Part shown: positions 44,486-54,400 of the stretch, in pieces
How the letters are laid out: each line of letters starts with the position of its first letter
Position numbering within the stretch: position 1 is the stretch's first letter
Source of the DNA: JAWPMT01 sp965601475
GTDB lineage: Bacteria > Bacteroidota > Bacteroidia > Cytophagales > Cyclobacteriaceae
NCBI GenBank assembly: GCA_965601475.1
Contig: OZ271832.1
Location: forward strand, 4,774,001-4,838,000
Direction of reading: 5' to 3'
DNA length: 64,000 nucleotides
Position numbers and translations under genes: made by a program
Notes under the pieces: generated by a model
Database searches by the model: none
Seen by the model: only the letters and a program-made list of their open reading frames with translations
Told to the model about the DNA's origin: nothing

Positions 44486-44869
44486 TCAGGCCGTCGCTAA
44501 ATGACGATCAAAGCCGAAAGCAAAGGGTGCGAATGTGGCATCAAGGCCCATACCTAAGGCGGCCTGTTGCAAGGGTGCTGGAACTTCTCCGAGGAATAGG
44601 AAAGGCCCGGGTACGGCGATCTGCAACAATTGCGGGAAATGCCCAGCTGCCGTGGTACTCAGATGAAAGCCCAGGGCTTCTCCATCCTTGAACAGGTCCA
44701 CCACGATCAATGTATTGGTGTTTTCTTCGAAATGACATGACACCAGCAAAGCTCCTGGTTCGTTTGCTTTCATTTTCTGCTCAACCTCACGGTAAATGGC
44801 CTTCAAATCCTCCGCTTTTCCTTCGTTTGCGGTCCATTTGTATACGACTGTGATTTCTTGACTTTTCAT
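44486..44869 (-). CDS. Antibiotic biosynthesis monooxygenase (ABM) domain protein
   Basis: The protein has 127 residues from the ATG at 44869, preceded by an AAAGAGAAAAAA leader; an earlier ATG adds 73 residues that overlap the divergent promoter. KWTANEGKAEDLKAIYREVE, NEPGALLVSCHFEE and VDLFKDGEALGFHLST are ABM-type strands and helices. Such small dimeric ferredoxin-like enzymes oxidise quinols or bind heme. It is controlled with the divergent GlxA-type regulator. Confidence 0.82.
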   Translation of the reverse strand: MKSQEITVVYKWTANEGKAEDLKAIYREVEQKMKANEPGALLVSCHFEENTNTLIVVDLFKDGEALGFHLSTTAAGHFPQLLQIAVPGPFLFLGEVPAPLQQAALGMGLDATFAPFAFGFDRHLATA

Positions 44870-44904
44870 TTTTTTCTCTTTGAAGATTATCGTTAATGCA
44901 AACC

Positions 44905-44946
44905 TATGTCTGATATACACCTTTAAAGGGTGTATTTTACGACATA
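44905..44946. promoter_or_regulatory. Double inverted-repeat operator between ABM and GlxA-type genes
   Basis: Nested dyads: TATGTC (44905..44910) with GACATA (44941..44946) outside, and ATACACC (44915..44921) with GGTGTAT (44929..44935) inside, centred on TTTAAAG. The symmetry of a 42-base site suits a dimeric AraC-family regulator. It lies 35 bases upstream of the ABM start and 43 bases upstream of the regulator start. Confidence 0.65.
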
Positions 44947-44954
44947 TTAGCGGG

Positions 44955-44985
44955 TTGATTAGGACAAATGGGATTTCTACTTTTG
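44955..44985 (+). promoter_or_regulatory. Promoter of the GlxA-type regulator
   Basis: TTG at 44955..44957, a 20-base spacer, and TACTTTTG at 44978..44985 (perfect -7 match). Transcription would start at or next to the ATG at 44990, so the message may be leaderless. Confidence 0.55.
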
Positions 44986-44989
44986 TCTT

Positions 44990-45985
44990 ATGAAGCACCT
45001 CAGCATTTTGGTTCCCAGGGGCACGGTAATCGTGGATACGATAATAGGTTCTTTCAATATGTTCCACATGGCAAACAGCTACCATCAAAAGCAGAAGTTG
45101 TCGGATGGCCTATTTCAGATAGACATGGTCGGATTGACAAAGACACCTCAGCAGTACAGCCATTTTCTCACGCTTACACCGACAAAAGGACTGGAGGAGG
45201 TGTCCGTGACCGACCTTGTCATTGTGCCTGGGTTGGTAGGCAACCTCAAAGAGCAGATTCAGCTGAACTATCCTTTTGTGGACTGGATGAGGTCTCAGCG
45301 CGTTCAAAATGATGCAGAGATCGCCAGCCTATGCCGAGGCGCCTTCCTGCTGGCGGAGACAGGCCTGGTAAATGGGAAGTCCTGTGCGACACATTGGATA
45401 ACGCATGATCTGTTTCGAGATATGTTTCCCGCTGTTAATTTGGCACCGGATAAGATCATCAACGAGGACAACGGTATCTATTCGAGTGGAGGAGCATATT
45501 CTTTCTTGAATCTGCTTTTGCATCTCATAGAGAAGTATTACGGAAGAGAAACGGCGATTTGGTGTTCCAAAATGGCTGAGATCGAATTTGATCGGATCGA
45601 TCAGAACCAGTTTGTGATCTTCAATGGGCAGAAAGACCATACGGACGATGAGATCGCATCGATCCAGGAGTACATTGAGTTGAATTATAGTAAGAAGATC
45701 AGTGTGGAAGGTCTAGCGGATCGAATAGCTACCAGCAGCAGAAATTTTGTAAGACGGTTCAAAAAAGCTACTCACAATACCCCTATAGAATACATACAGC
45801 GAGTGCGGATTGAGGCAGCCAAGAAGAAGCTGGAGTCCACAACGATGAATGTCCTTCAGGTGATGCTGGCCTGCGGATATAATGATGACAAAACTTTCAG
45901 AACCCTTTTCAAAAGATATGCGGGTCTCACACCGCTGGAGTATCGCAATAAATACAATCGAGAGATGGCCTTTGCTGCTGGCTGA
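44990..45985 (+). CDS. GlxA-family transcriptional regulator (DJ-1/PfpI plus AraC HTH)
   Basis: The protein has 331 residues. Residues about 1-190 are a DJ-1/PfpI-type domain (ILVPRGTVIVDTIIGSFNMF; nucleophile-like Cys in IASLCRGAFLLAETG). The C-terminal 100 residues are AraC HTH: VEGLADRIATSSRNFVRRF and TMNVLQVMLACGYNDDKTFR, ending AGLTPLEYRNKY. It should sense a reactive or small ligand and control the divergent ABM gene. A strong bidirectional terminator follows. Confidence 0.92.
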   Translation: MKHLSILVPRGTVIVDTIIGSFNMFHMANSYHQKQKLSDGLFQIDMVGLTKTPQQYSHFLTLTPTKGLEEVSVTDLVIVPGLVGNLKEQIQLNYPFVDWMRSQRVQNDAEIASLCRGAFLLAETGLVNGKSCATHWITHDLFRDMFPAVNLAPDKIINEDNGIYSSGGAYSFLNLLLHLIEKYYGRETAIWCSKMAEIEFDRIDQNQFVIFNGQKDHTDDEIASIQEYIELNYSKKISVEGLADRIATSSRNFVRRFKKATHNTPIEYIQRVRIEAAKKKLESTTMNVLQVMLACGYNDDKTFRTLFKRYAGLTPLEYRNKYNREMAFAAG

Positions 45986-45995
45986 GGTCAAAAAA

Positions 45996-46022
45996 AGCCG
46001 GGTGTAGTAGCCCGGCTTTTTT
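45996..46022. terminator. Bidirectional rho-independent terminator
   Basis: AGCCGGG-TGTAGTAG-CCCGGCT forms a 7-bp GC-rich stem with an A-run on the left and a T-run on the right. It serves both the regulator gene ending at 45985 and the minus-strand Asp-box gene ending at 46043. Confidence 0.85.
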
Positions 46023-46042
46023 GGATGTCTGTTGGGTGAGAA

Positions 46043-49000
46043 TTAGTCTTCCAGTTCAACGGCCTTGAAAGTGCTGGCCGCTACCTTTTCATTGAATGCG
46101 TCAATTCTGGCTCCGAAAATGTCACTCAGCTTATTGAGCTCTGCGTCGATGGCAGCGGTAACTTCCTCCTTGAAGGCCCTGGCCTGATCCGTCGGCTTAA
46201 AATCACCTATACCTTCCAGCGAAGCCAAATGCCCCAGTTTGTTGTTCAGGCGAATGGGGAAGTTGAGGGGGTCCTGTCGGCTTTCATTTTGGGTTTGGTA
46301 CAATGCTTCCTCAATGGCCTTCATGTCCTCCAGAATGGATTTGCCCATTTCCTTTACTTCATCGGCTTCTGTTTTAGCTATCACGCCGCTGATTTGAGTC
46401 CTTGCCTTACGGATTTTCTTGATGGCCTTGTTCGTCTCGGAAAGCTTATCCTTTACGGAATTGAGGAAAGCGAATTGTGCTTCCAGGTCCTGCTGAGATG
46501 CACCTGATCGTGGATCTTTCAACAATTCGAAAGAGACCTGCTGGCTTTCGCCGTTCACACTCATTTGCACCTTGTAATTACCCGGAACCGCAACGGGACC
46601 ATTCGTCGTAGCCCACCAAAGGATCATCCCGTCAAATGTTGTAGCTCCCGGATAGCGCATATCCCAATTCATGGTGTTTAGCCCTTTTTCGACCTTCAGT
46701 TTTTCTTCCTTGGCTTCTTTGTCCGGATGCGTCGAGAATGTTCTGATCAGGTCGCCGTCGGCCTCCATGAAAGCAATGCTGATGGTGTCAGTCGCTGAGG
46801 TGTCCTTCACGTAATAGTGGACGAGAACCCCTCCGGGATGGTTCATGCCTTGTGTTCTGGATGTAGCGCCGTTTCCTCCACCCAGGCGGTAGGTGTCCAT
46901 CGGCTTATAGAGGTGGTGAGATTTCTGGGCCACATCACTGGATAGCTGGTGCAGGACCGTCAGGTCGTCGATTAGCCAAAAGCTACGTCCTTGGGTTGCG
47001 GCAATCAGGTTGTTGTTTTTGATGGCCAGGTCTGTGATGGGGACAATCGGCAGATTCATTTGCATGGATTGCCAGTTGGCTCCGTCATTGAAGGATATGT
47101 ACATGCCATTTTCCGTACCGGCATATAGTATTCCTTCTTTCACTGGATCGGCTCTAAGTGCTCTTGTGAAGTGTTCAGCACCGATACCGGTAGTAATCTT
47201 CTGCCAACTCTGGCCGTAGTCCTCTGTTTTGTAAAGGTAGGGGGCATAGTCACCCAATTTGTATCGCGTTCCTGCCACGTAAAGGCCGCCCTCATTGAAA
47301 GGGTCAATTTCTACGCTATTGATCATCATCCATTCTGGCATACCTGCCGGGGTAACATTGGTCCAGTTGGCCCCACCATCTCGCGTGACATGGATCAGGC
47401 CATCATCCGAACCTGTCCAAATTACGCCTTCTTCGTGGTAGGATTCTACCGCCGCGAAGATGGTGCAATAGTATTCCACGCTGGTATTGTCCTTGGTGAT
47501 GGGTCCTCCGGAAGAGCCCAGTTTCGTAGGATCATTTCGAGTGAGGTCGGGACTGATCACTTCCCATGATTGCCCTTCGTCCGTACTGACGTGGACCTGG
47601 TTGGATGTTGTATACAGTCGATCTGGATTGTGAGGGGAGAAGAAAATGGGGAAATTCCACTGAAAGCGGTATTTCATGTCTTCAGCGCCATGCCCCATAG
47701 GGTTGTCTGGCCAAACATTGATGGCACGAATCTCCATGGTCTCGTGATTGACGCGCGTCAAAAATCCATCATAGCTGCCGCCGTAGACAACTTCGTTGTT
47801 ATCAGGGTCGATGGCTATGTGCGCGCTTTCGCCGCCAGCAGTTGGTTCCCAATCTCGCTCACCAATAAGTCTGCCATCAGTACGGTGACTGATCCGTACG
47901 GTAGAGTTGTCCTGTTGAGCGCCATAGATCCTGTAAGGGAAAGCATCATCTGTGGTTACCCGGTAAAACTGAGCTGTCGGCTGATTGTGGTAGGTTGACC
48001 AGTTCTCACCGCCATCAAACGATACCTGGGCGCCTCCATCGTCGCCTATCACCATTCTTTGATTGTCTTCGGGCGCGATCCAGAGGTCATGGTGATCGCC
48101 ATGGGGTGCATTGTAGGTTTCGAAGGTCTTGCCGCCATCTTTACTTCGGTGATATCGGACATTCATTACATACACACGATCTTCGTCCTGGGTGTCTGCA
48201 TAGATCTTAGTGTAGTACCACGCTCGCTGTCGTAGCTTACGTTCCTTGTTGGTCAACATCCAGGTCTTACCGCCGTCATCAGAACGGTAGACGCCACCAT
48301 TCTTGTTTTCAATGATTGCCCAGATGCGTTGTGAGTTCACCGGCGACACGGTGACCCCGGAAATACCCCAGAGACCTGATGGTAATCCTTCATTCTTTGA
48401 GATGTCCCTCCAGCTCTCACCGCCGTCAGTACTTTTCCAAAGCGCTGATCCTGCTCCTCCGCTTTCCAGGCTATATGGAGTTCTGCGTATGCGCCATGTG
48501 CTGGCATACAAGATGCGAGGATTATTTGGATCCATGGCCAATTCCACGGCGCCAGCATCAGCATTTGCGAAGAGCACCCTCCGCCAGGACTGGCCACCGT
48601 CGGTGCTTTTGTATATGCCACGTTCTTGTGTGGGCTTATATAGATCCCCCATTACGGCTGCGTAGACGATGTCCGGATTCTTCGGATGTATTTGAATACG
48701 AGGAATGTGCCTACTCTTTTCCAGCCCGGCCCGGTTCCAGGTAGCCCCGGCATCTACTGATTTCCAGAGACCATCCCCAGAAGAAACATTTCCACGAACG
48801 GTAACTTCACCACCTCCCACGTAGATGACGTTATTGTCCCATTCACTTACAGCCACTGCACCGATGGAGCCGCCAAAGAAGCCATCGGAGATGTTTTCCC
48901 AGGAATTTCCACCATCCGTAGTCCTCCAAACGCCACCGCCAGTCATACCAGCATAGAACAGGTTTGGCTTCCCGGAGACACCAGTCACAGCTGCTGACCT

Positions 49001-49168
49001 GCCACCGCGAAATGGCCCTATGCTCCTCCATTTCAGGTTTTTGTAGAGTTCTTCAGGGTAAGTTGGCGCAGTTGGTGCCTGGCCTCTGTTGCGTCGCTGA
49101 GCTTCCGAATTCCAGGAGAGCAGCACGATCGCCATACCAAGCATCAATGTTTTGATCAGGTTTTTCAT
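46043..49168 (-). CDS. Large exported Asp-box (sortilin/VPS10-like) beta-propeller protein
   Basis: The protein has 1041 residues. A signal peptide (to about 23, NSEAQ) is followed by two propeller-like regions with about eleven Asp boxes (TTDGGNSW, STDGGQSW, STDGGESW, SDDGGKTW, SFDGGENW, STDEGQSW, TRDGGANW). A C-terminal region from about residue 760 has an Ig-like part and a helical coiled tail (SVKDKLSETNKAIKKIRKA). There is no T9SS domain. The family is annotated as glycosyl hydrolase/VPS10 relatives, but I see no catalytic residues to assign. It is probably periplasmic. Confidence 0.9.
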   Translation of the reverse strand: MKNLIKTLMLGMAIVLLSWNSEAQRRNRGQAPTAPTYPEELYKNLKWRSIGPFRGGRSAAVTGVSGKPNLFYAGMTGGGVWRTTDGGNSWENISDGFFGGSIGAVAVSEWDNNVIYVGGGEVTVRGNVSSGDGLWKSVDAGATWNRAGLEKSRHIPRIQIHPKNPDIVYAAVMGDLYKPTQERGIYKSTDGGQSWRRVLFANADAGAVELAMDPNNPRILYASTWRIRRTPYSLESGGAGSALWKSTDGGESWRDISKNEGLPSGLWGISGVTVSPVNSQRIWAIIENKNGGVYRSDDGGKTWMLTNKERKLRQRAWYYTKIYADTQDEDRVYVMNVRYHRSKDGGKTFETYNAPHGDHHDLWIAPEDNQRMVIGDDGGAQVSFDGGENWSTYHNQPTAQFYRVTTDDAFPYRIYGAQQDNSTVRISHRTDGRLIGERDWEPTAGGESAHIAIDPDNNEVVYGGSYDGFLTRVNHETMEIRAINVWPDNPMGHGAEDMKYRFQWNFPIFFSPHNPDRLYTTSNQVHVSTDEGQSWEVISPDLTRNDPTKLGSSGGPITKDNTSVEYYCTIFAAVESYHEEGVIWTGSDDGLIHVTRDGGANWTNVTPAGMPEWMMINSVEIDPFNEGGLYVAGTRYKLGDYAPYLYKTEDYGQSWQKITTGIGAEHFTRALRADPVKEGILYAGTENGMYISFNDGANWQSMQMNLPIVPITDLAIKNNNLIAATQGRSFWLIDDLTVLHQLSSDVAQKSHHLYKPMDTYRLGGGNGATSRTQGMNHPGGVLVHYYVKDTSATDTISIAFMEADGDLIRTFSTHPDKEAKEEKLKVEKGLNTMNWDMRYPGATTFDGMILWWATTNGPVAVPGNYKVQMSVNGESQQVSFELLKDPRSGASQQDLEAQFAFLNSVKDKLSETNKAIKKIRKARTQISGVIAKTEADEVKEMGKSILEDMKAIEEALYQTQNESRQDPLNFPIRLNNKLGHLASLEGIGDFKPTDQARAFKEEVTAAIDAELNKLSDIFGARIDAFNEKVAASTFKAVELED

Positions 49169-49203
49169 TTAGGTTTTTTTGTTGTAGTCAATAATCCATT
49201 AGC

Positions 49204-49219
49204 CAACCTTGAAAGGTTG
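49204..49219. repeat. Perfect palindrome CAACCTT-GA-AAGGTTG
   Basis: A 7-2-7 dyad sits between the divergent Asp-box (start 49168) and histidine kinase (start 49299) genes, 36 bases from the former. It may be an operator; there is no T-run. Confidence 0.4.
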
Positions 49220-49298
49220 CACGATTGAAAGTAAGTAATTCACCTTAAATGTGGAGATAAATTGTGATGTGTAAATTGCGCATGAATTTCTCGAGATT

Positions 49299-50036
49299 TT
49301 GGAAGAACTAGACCGACTCAAAGCTGAACTTAGGGAAAAGGAAGACAGGATCGCTTCACTGCTTGCGGAGAAGAAGGCCTTCATCAGGGTAGTTTCCCAT
49401 GACCTGAGGTCCCCCATTAGTAGAATTATCGGTTTTGCCGACCTTTTGGAAAAAGATTTGGAAGGCGATGAAGACTTGCAGGAGTTTGCCACCATGATCG
49501 TAGGTGCGGGTTGGCAGCTTAGCAACATGATCACCCGAATAAAAGAAGTGGAGGAATTCGAAGGTGATGAGGAAGAGCGAATCATAGTCGAAATCAACAT
49601 CAAACAATCACTCAACTCATTGGTCGAAGACTATCGGGACCTTTTTGAGAAGAAGGATATCACCATCCAAATGAAAATGCCCCAAGCGGATGTGTTGTAC
49701 ACATGTGACAAACGTGACTTTGACCTGGTGGTGCAGAACCTGTTGACCAACGCTGCGAAGTTCTCTCCTAAGGGCTCTGTGGTGCGTATAGAATTGACGG
49801 CAGATGAGCAGCCCAAATTGAAAATCACCGATGAGGGCCCCGGCTTCCATCCGGAGGAAATTGATATGGCCTTTGACAAATTCTCAAAACTTTCTGCTAA
49901 ACCCACTGGAGGTGAGACCGCCACAGGCCTGGGTCTGTATGTCGTAAAGACATGCGTCGATCGTATGGGAAAGTCTGAAATAGAACTCAACTCAGCGCAC
50001 GGCGAAGGGACGTCAATGGTGGTTACCTTCGCCTGA
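49299..50036 (+). CDS. Soluble histidine kinase without sensor domain
   Basis: The protein has 245 residues with a TTG start at 49299; no in-frame ATG precedes it, and an ATG at 49282 is in another frame. A short coiled coil (about 1-25) leads to HisKA with VVSHDLRSPISRIIGF, then an ATPase domain with N box NLLTNAAKFSP, G1 DEGPGF and G2 ATGLGLYVVK. No receiver gene is adjacent, so its partner and input are unknown. The nearby RND operon begins 166 bases downstream. Confidence 0.85.
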   Translation: MEELDRLKAELREKEDRIASLLAEKKAFIRVVSHDLRSPISRIIGFADLLEKDLEGDEDLQEFATMIVGAGWQLSNMITRIKEVEEFEGDEEERIIVEINIKQSLNSLVEDYRDLFEKKDITIQMKMPQADVLYTCDKRDFDLVVQNLLTNAAKFSPKGSVVRIELTADEQPKLKITDEGPGFHPEEIDMAFDKFSKLSAKPTGGETATGLGLYVVKTCVDRMGKSEIELNSAHGEGTSMVVTFA

Positions 50037-50202
50037 CGGCCGTACAGTTCATCCCCTTCTGGCTACATTTCATCAATATTGTTCGCTTCCGTTCATCAAT
50101 TAATTTGTCAGGAGCGTAACAAATCTTCGCGTAATCCAGTCAGTAAGAACGTAACATCCAAACACCGATTTTTTACCTGGTCCTATCTAACAACCTCTCA
50201 AA

Positions 50203-51405
50203 ATGAAGAAAAGACAAATAATTATTCTTTCGGCTACTGTCTTGGTACTTGCAGGCTCTTTTGGGCTGAGTTCCTTTTTTGCTAGCCAGAAGGAAGAACC
50301 GGAAAATGAGAAACCTCCGGAAATCAAGAAATATGTTCGAACAAACGACGTGGTCTACGAGGATATCCAAACTGATGTCGTGGCCTACGGTAGGGTTCAG
50401 ACCGCCCAGTCTCTGGATCTGCTTTCAGAGGTAGGAGGTCGTATGTACGAAGGCAAGATCAGACTGAAGGAGGGGCAGAGCTTTAGGAAGGGTACATTGT
50501 TGTTTTATGTCGACGACATGGAGGCAGAGCTCACCCTTAAGGCACAGAAAAGTAATTTTCTTAGGGATTTAGCCAGCGTGTTGCCTGATCTCAAAGTTGA
50601 TTTTTCGGCCAACTACAACGCTTGGCAGCAGTATTTTTCTACACTCGACATTGACGAAGATTTTCCTGATTTGCCCGAGGTAAGAGAGGAAAAGGAAAAG
50701 ACTTTTCTCGCGACTAAGAGCATCTATTCCAACTACTACACGATCAAAAGTGCTGAGGTGAGGCTGAAAAAACACCGTTACTACGCGCCTTTCAATGGCA
50801 GTATCATCGAAGTGAATATGGAGTCCGGAGCTTTTATCAATCCGGGAGTGAAGATTGGGCGGATCATTCGTCAGGGCTTCCATGAGCTTCAGGTCAGCGT
50901 GGAAACCAAGGACATTCCGTGGATTCAGGAAGGTAGCCCGACCCGGATATTTAGTGACGAAACACAGCAGTACTGGTCGGGTGAGGTGCTCAGAATAAGC
51001 GATTTCGTCAACCAAAACACACAGTCTGTGGATGTGTTTATCGCGATCAACCCCGGAGGTCAGAAAATCTACGATGGTCAGTTCTTACAAGCAGCAATAC
51101 CTGCCAGGATTATCAAGGATGGTATGATCATGCCGCGCAATGCCATATACAATGGCAATGAAGTCTTTGTACTGGAAGACACATTGTTGAAGACTCGTCA
51201 AATCAATATTGTCCGTGTGCAAGAGGAGTCAGCAATATTCAACGGCCTGGATGAAGGAAGTGACCTGGTAGTTGAGCCATTGATCAATGCGCACAACAAT
51301 ATGAAAGCGTTCAAGCTCGAGGACAAAGACATTGATCTTGAGACTAAACGGACTACGGAACGCGAATTAGCCAAAGCAGTATCCAACGACACAGCTACTA
51401 ACTAA
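50203..51405 (+). CDS. RND efflux periplasmic adaptor
   Basis: The protein has 400 residues. An N-terminal membrane anchor (about 5-27) precedes a lipoyl/barrel-sandwich domain split by a helical hairpin (LDLLSEVGGRMYEGKIRLKE; YYAPFNGSIIEVNMESGAFI), a beta-barrel and a membrane-proximal domain. It bridges the permease at 51413 and the outer-membrane channel at 54632. TTG at 50079..50081 with TAATTTG at 50101..50107 (one base short of the -7 consensus) may be the operon promoter. Confidence 0.92.
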   Translation: MKKRQIIILSATVLVLAGSFGLSSFFASQKEEPENEKPPEIKKYVRTNDVVYEDIQTDVVAYGRVQTAQSLDLLSEVGGRMYEGKIRLKEGQSFRKGTLLFYVDDMEAELTLKAQKSNFLRDLASVLPDLKVDFSANYNAWQQYFSTLDIDEDFPDLPEVREEKEKTFLATKSIYSNYYTIKSAEVRLKKHRYYAPFNGSIIEVNMESGAFINPGVKIGRIIRQGFHELQVSVETKDIPWIQEGSPTRIFSDETQQYWSGEVLRISDFVNQNTQSVDVFIAINPGGQKIYDGQFLQAAIPARIIKDGMIMPRNAIYNGNEVFVLEDTLLKTRQINIVRVQEESAIFNGLDEGSDLVVEPLINAHNNMKAFKLEDKDIDLETKRTTERELAKAVSNDTATN

Positions 51406-51412
51406 TCTGGCC

Positions 51413-54400
51413 ATGAAGAACTTAATTGAACATTTTGTCAAGTATCCCATACTGGCGAATATCGTTATCGCCATAACCCTGTTGGGCGGAGTTGTTGCAT
51501 TGGTCAACACCAAGAAATCATTCTTTCCGACAAGGGCAGATAAATTCATTAACGTAACCGTTGCCTACCCAGGAGCATCCCCCGAGGAGATGGAAGAAGG
51601 GGTGACCCTCAAGATAGAGGAGTCCCTCAAAGCGATAGCAGGTGTTGATGAAATCACCTCCACATCATCTGAGAATTCAGCCAACGTCTCCATTGAGATC
51701 ATCGATAGTTTTGATATTGATGACATATACACGCAGGTAAAAAATGCTGTGGATGGGATCAATTCCTTTCCGGCTGGTGCTGAGAAGCCCATCATATTCA
51801 AGCAAAGACAACAGTCTACTGCCCAGTGGTTAGGGCTTACCGGTGATGTGGATCTGAAGACGCTGAAGTTTTATGCGGAAGAAGTAGAGGACGGGTTGTT
51901 GGCTACGGGCAAAATTAGCCAGGTGGCAGTTTCAGGATTCCCGCCACTGGAAATCTCCATTGAGGTTTCGGAAGAGACTTTGCGCAGGTACAACCTGAGT
52001 TTTGATGATGTGGCCAATGCGGTTCGCTTTAATAACACAGATGTATCGGCTGGTTCCATAAAATCTGATCGGGAGGAGATTCTGATTCGTGCCAAAGCCA
52101 AAGATACCGATGCGGAAGACATCGCCGACATTGTTGTTCGGAGCAATCCTGACGGCAGCACCATTCGCCTGAGTGACATCGCCCGAGTTACTGAGCAATT
52201 TGCTGATCAGCCTTTCAAGGGCTTTCTGAATGGCGATCAGGCAGTATTTGTGGAGGTGAAGAAACTGGAAACCGAAGATTTGCAGATCATCTCCGAAGCG
52301 GTTAAAGAATATGTTACAAAATTCAATGAGGAGAACGATGCCGTGCAATTGACCATTTCCTGGGATTTTATGAAGATCCTGACGCAGCGCTTGGAGTTAC
52401 TCACTGGAAATGGAATGATTGGTCTGGCTCTGGTCTTGGTTTCGCTCGGCCTGTTTCTAAATATACGACTGTCTTTCTGGGTAGCTTGGGGTATCCCTTC
52501 GTCTTTCCTCGGCATGTTTATCCTGGGATCATTCTTCGGTCTTACCATCAACATGATCTCCCTGTTTGGGATGATACTTGTTATTGGTATCCTGGTGGAT
52601 GATGGCATTGTCATTGCCGAAAACATCTACACCCATTTCGAGCGTACGAAAAACCCGATCAAAGCAGCGGTACAAGGTACTTTGGAGGTAATGCCTGCGG
52701 TAATCACTTCCGTCACAACGACGATTGTGGCCTTTACGCCGCTACTGTTGCTCACCGGGGGATTTGAGTTTTTGAAAGATATGGCTTTTGTGGTCATCTT
52801 CAGTCTTGGATTTTCTCTCCTGGAAGCCTTTTTTGTACTGCCGGCACACTTGGCAAGCAAGCGTGTGCTACGGGTGAAAAAGGAGGATACGAGGAGCTAC
52901 AAGATGCGAAAGGCCCTCACGGATTTCATAGACTGGAATCGTAGAGAAATCTATGGGAAGGCACTTGCCTTCACGATGAGATACAGGATTGTTTCGGTAG
53001 CTGCGGTCATTGGTTTCATGGTTATCATTGGCGGTCTTCTGGCTGGTGGACAAATCAAAGCCACCTTCTTTCCTCAGATACCTTTCAATCAGTTTGTGGT
53101 CAACCTGGCCTTCAAACCCGGTGAACGCGAGGACAAAGTCGAAAGATACTTGAGGGATTTTGAAGATGCCATTTGGAGGACCAACAACCAATTGATGGAG
53201 GAGTATGAGGCAGAGGAAAACCTTATTGAATACACCTTCACCAATGTAGGTTTCGGAGCTGGCGAGTCAGGCTCTCACGTAGGGTCGATCTTTGTGCTCT
53301 ACAGTGAGTTGGATGACTATGGGCTCAATCAGTTTGATCTCATTGAGCGGGTTCGCGAGGAAATCGGGCCTGTTGTGGATGCAGAGAAGTTCAATGTCGG
53401 AGGAGGAAACCGTTTCGGAAAGCCGGTTTCTGTTCGGTTGATGGGCAGAAATTACGAGGAACTTACCAGTGCCACTGCCTTCTTGAAGAAGGAACTGCAA
53501 CAGGTATCAGAGCTGAAGGAGATAGAAGACAATGTGGCCATCGGCAATAGGGAAATGTTGTTCGACCTACGACCTGAGGCATACTTCCTGGGCTTGGATC
53601 ACAATGCCATCACCCGACAGATCAGACAAGGATTCTTTGGTGAGGAAGTTCAACGCTTCATGAAAGGTACTGACGAACTCCGTGTATGGGTGAGGTACCC
53701 CAATTCCGGAAGGAAGAGTGTAGGCCAATTAGAAGATGTTAAGATTAAGACTACCTCGGGACAGGAGTTCCCAATCGCCCAATTGGCAGAATATGAAGTC
53801 GAGCGGGGACTTGCGGGCTTAAGGCATTTCAATAGTAGCCGGGCGGTTACTGTGGAAGCGGAGATGGTGGACCCATTTGGAGAGGTGCCGCCTGTGGTTA
53901 AGAATGTACAGGATAATATCATACCCAAGTTGAGGGCGGAGTTCCCAACAGTCAAAATCGACTATGGCGGTCAATCGGAGGAGAGTGCTCGGGCTGGGCA
54001 GGAGATCGGATTGTATTTCGGTGGTGCATTTATTGTGATCCTGTTCATACTCATGATCACTTTCAGGTCCTTTTATCAAGCCCTGCTCATCCTGATGATG
54101 GTGCCACTGGGTTGGTTTTGCGCCATGCTTGGTCATGGCATCGAATCGTGGCTAAAGCCGGACGGAGATTTTCCGGTTTCCATCCTATCAGCCTGGGGCA
54201 TGTTTGCACTTTCCGGGGTGATCATCAACGATGCAGTGGTATTCCTGGCCAAGTTCAATTCACTTGTGAAGAACGATGGGCTATCCATTTACCAGGCGGC
54301 CTATGAGGCCGGTATTGCACGTTTTAGAGCCATCATGCTCACCTCCATCACGACGGTGGCAGGGCTATTCCCACTCATAAAGGAGACAAGCTTCCAGGCG

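Noticed and set aside
44870..45088. N-terminal extension of the ABM protein to 45088
   Set aside because: The extension would cover the divergent promoter and operator and is not ABM-like.
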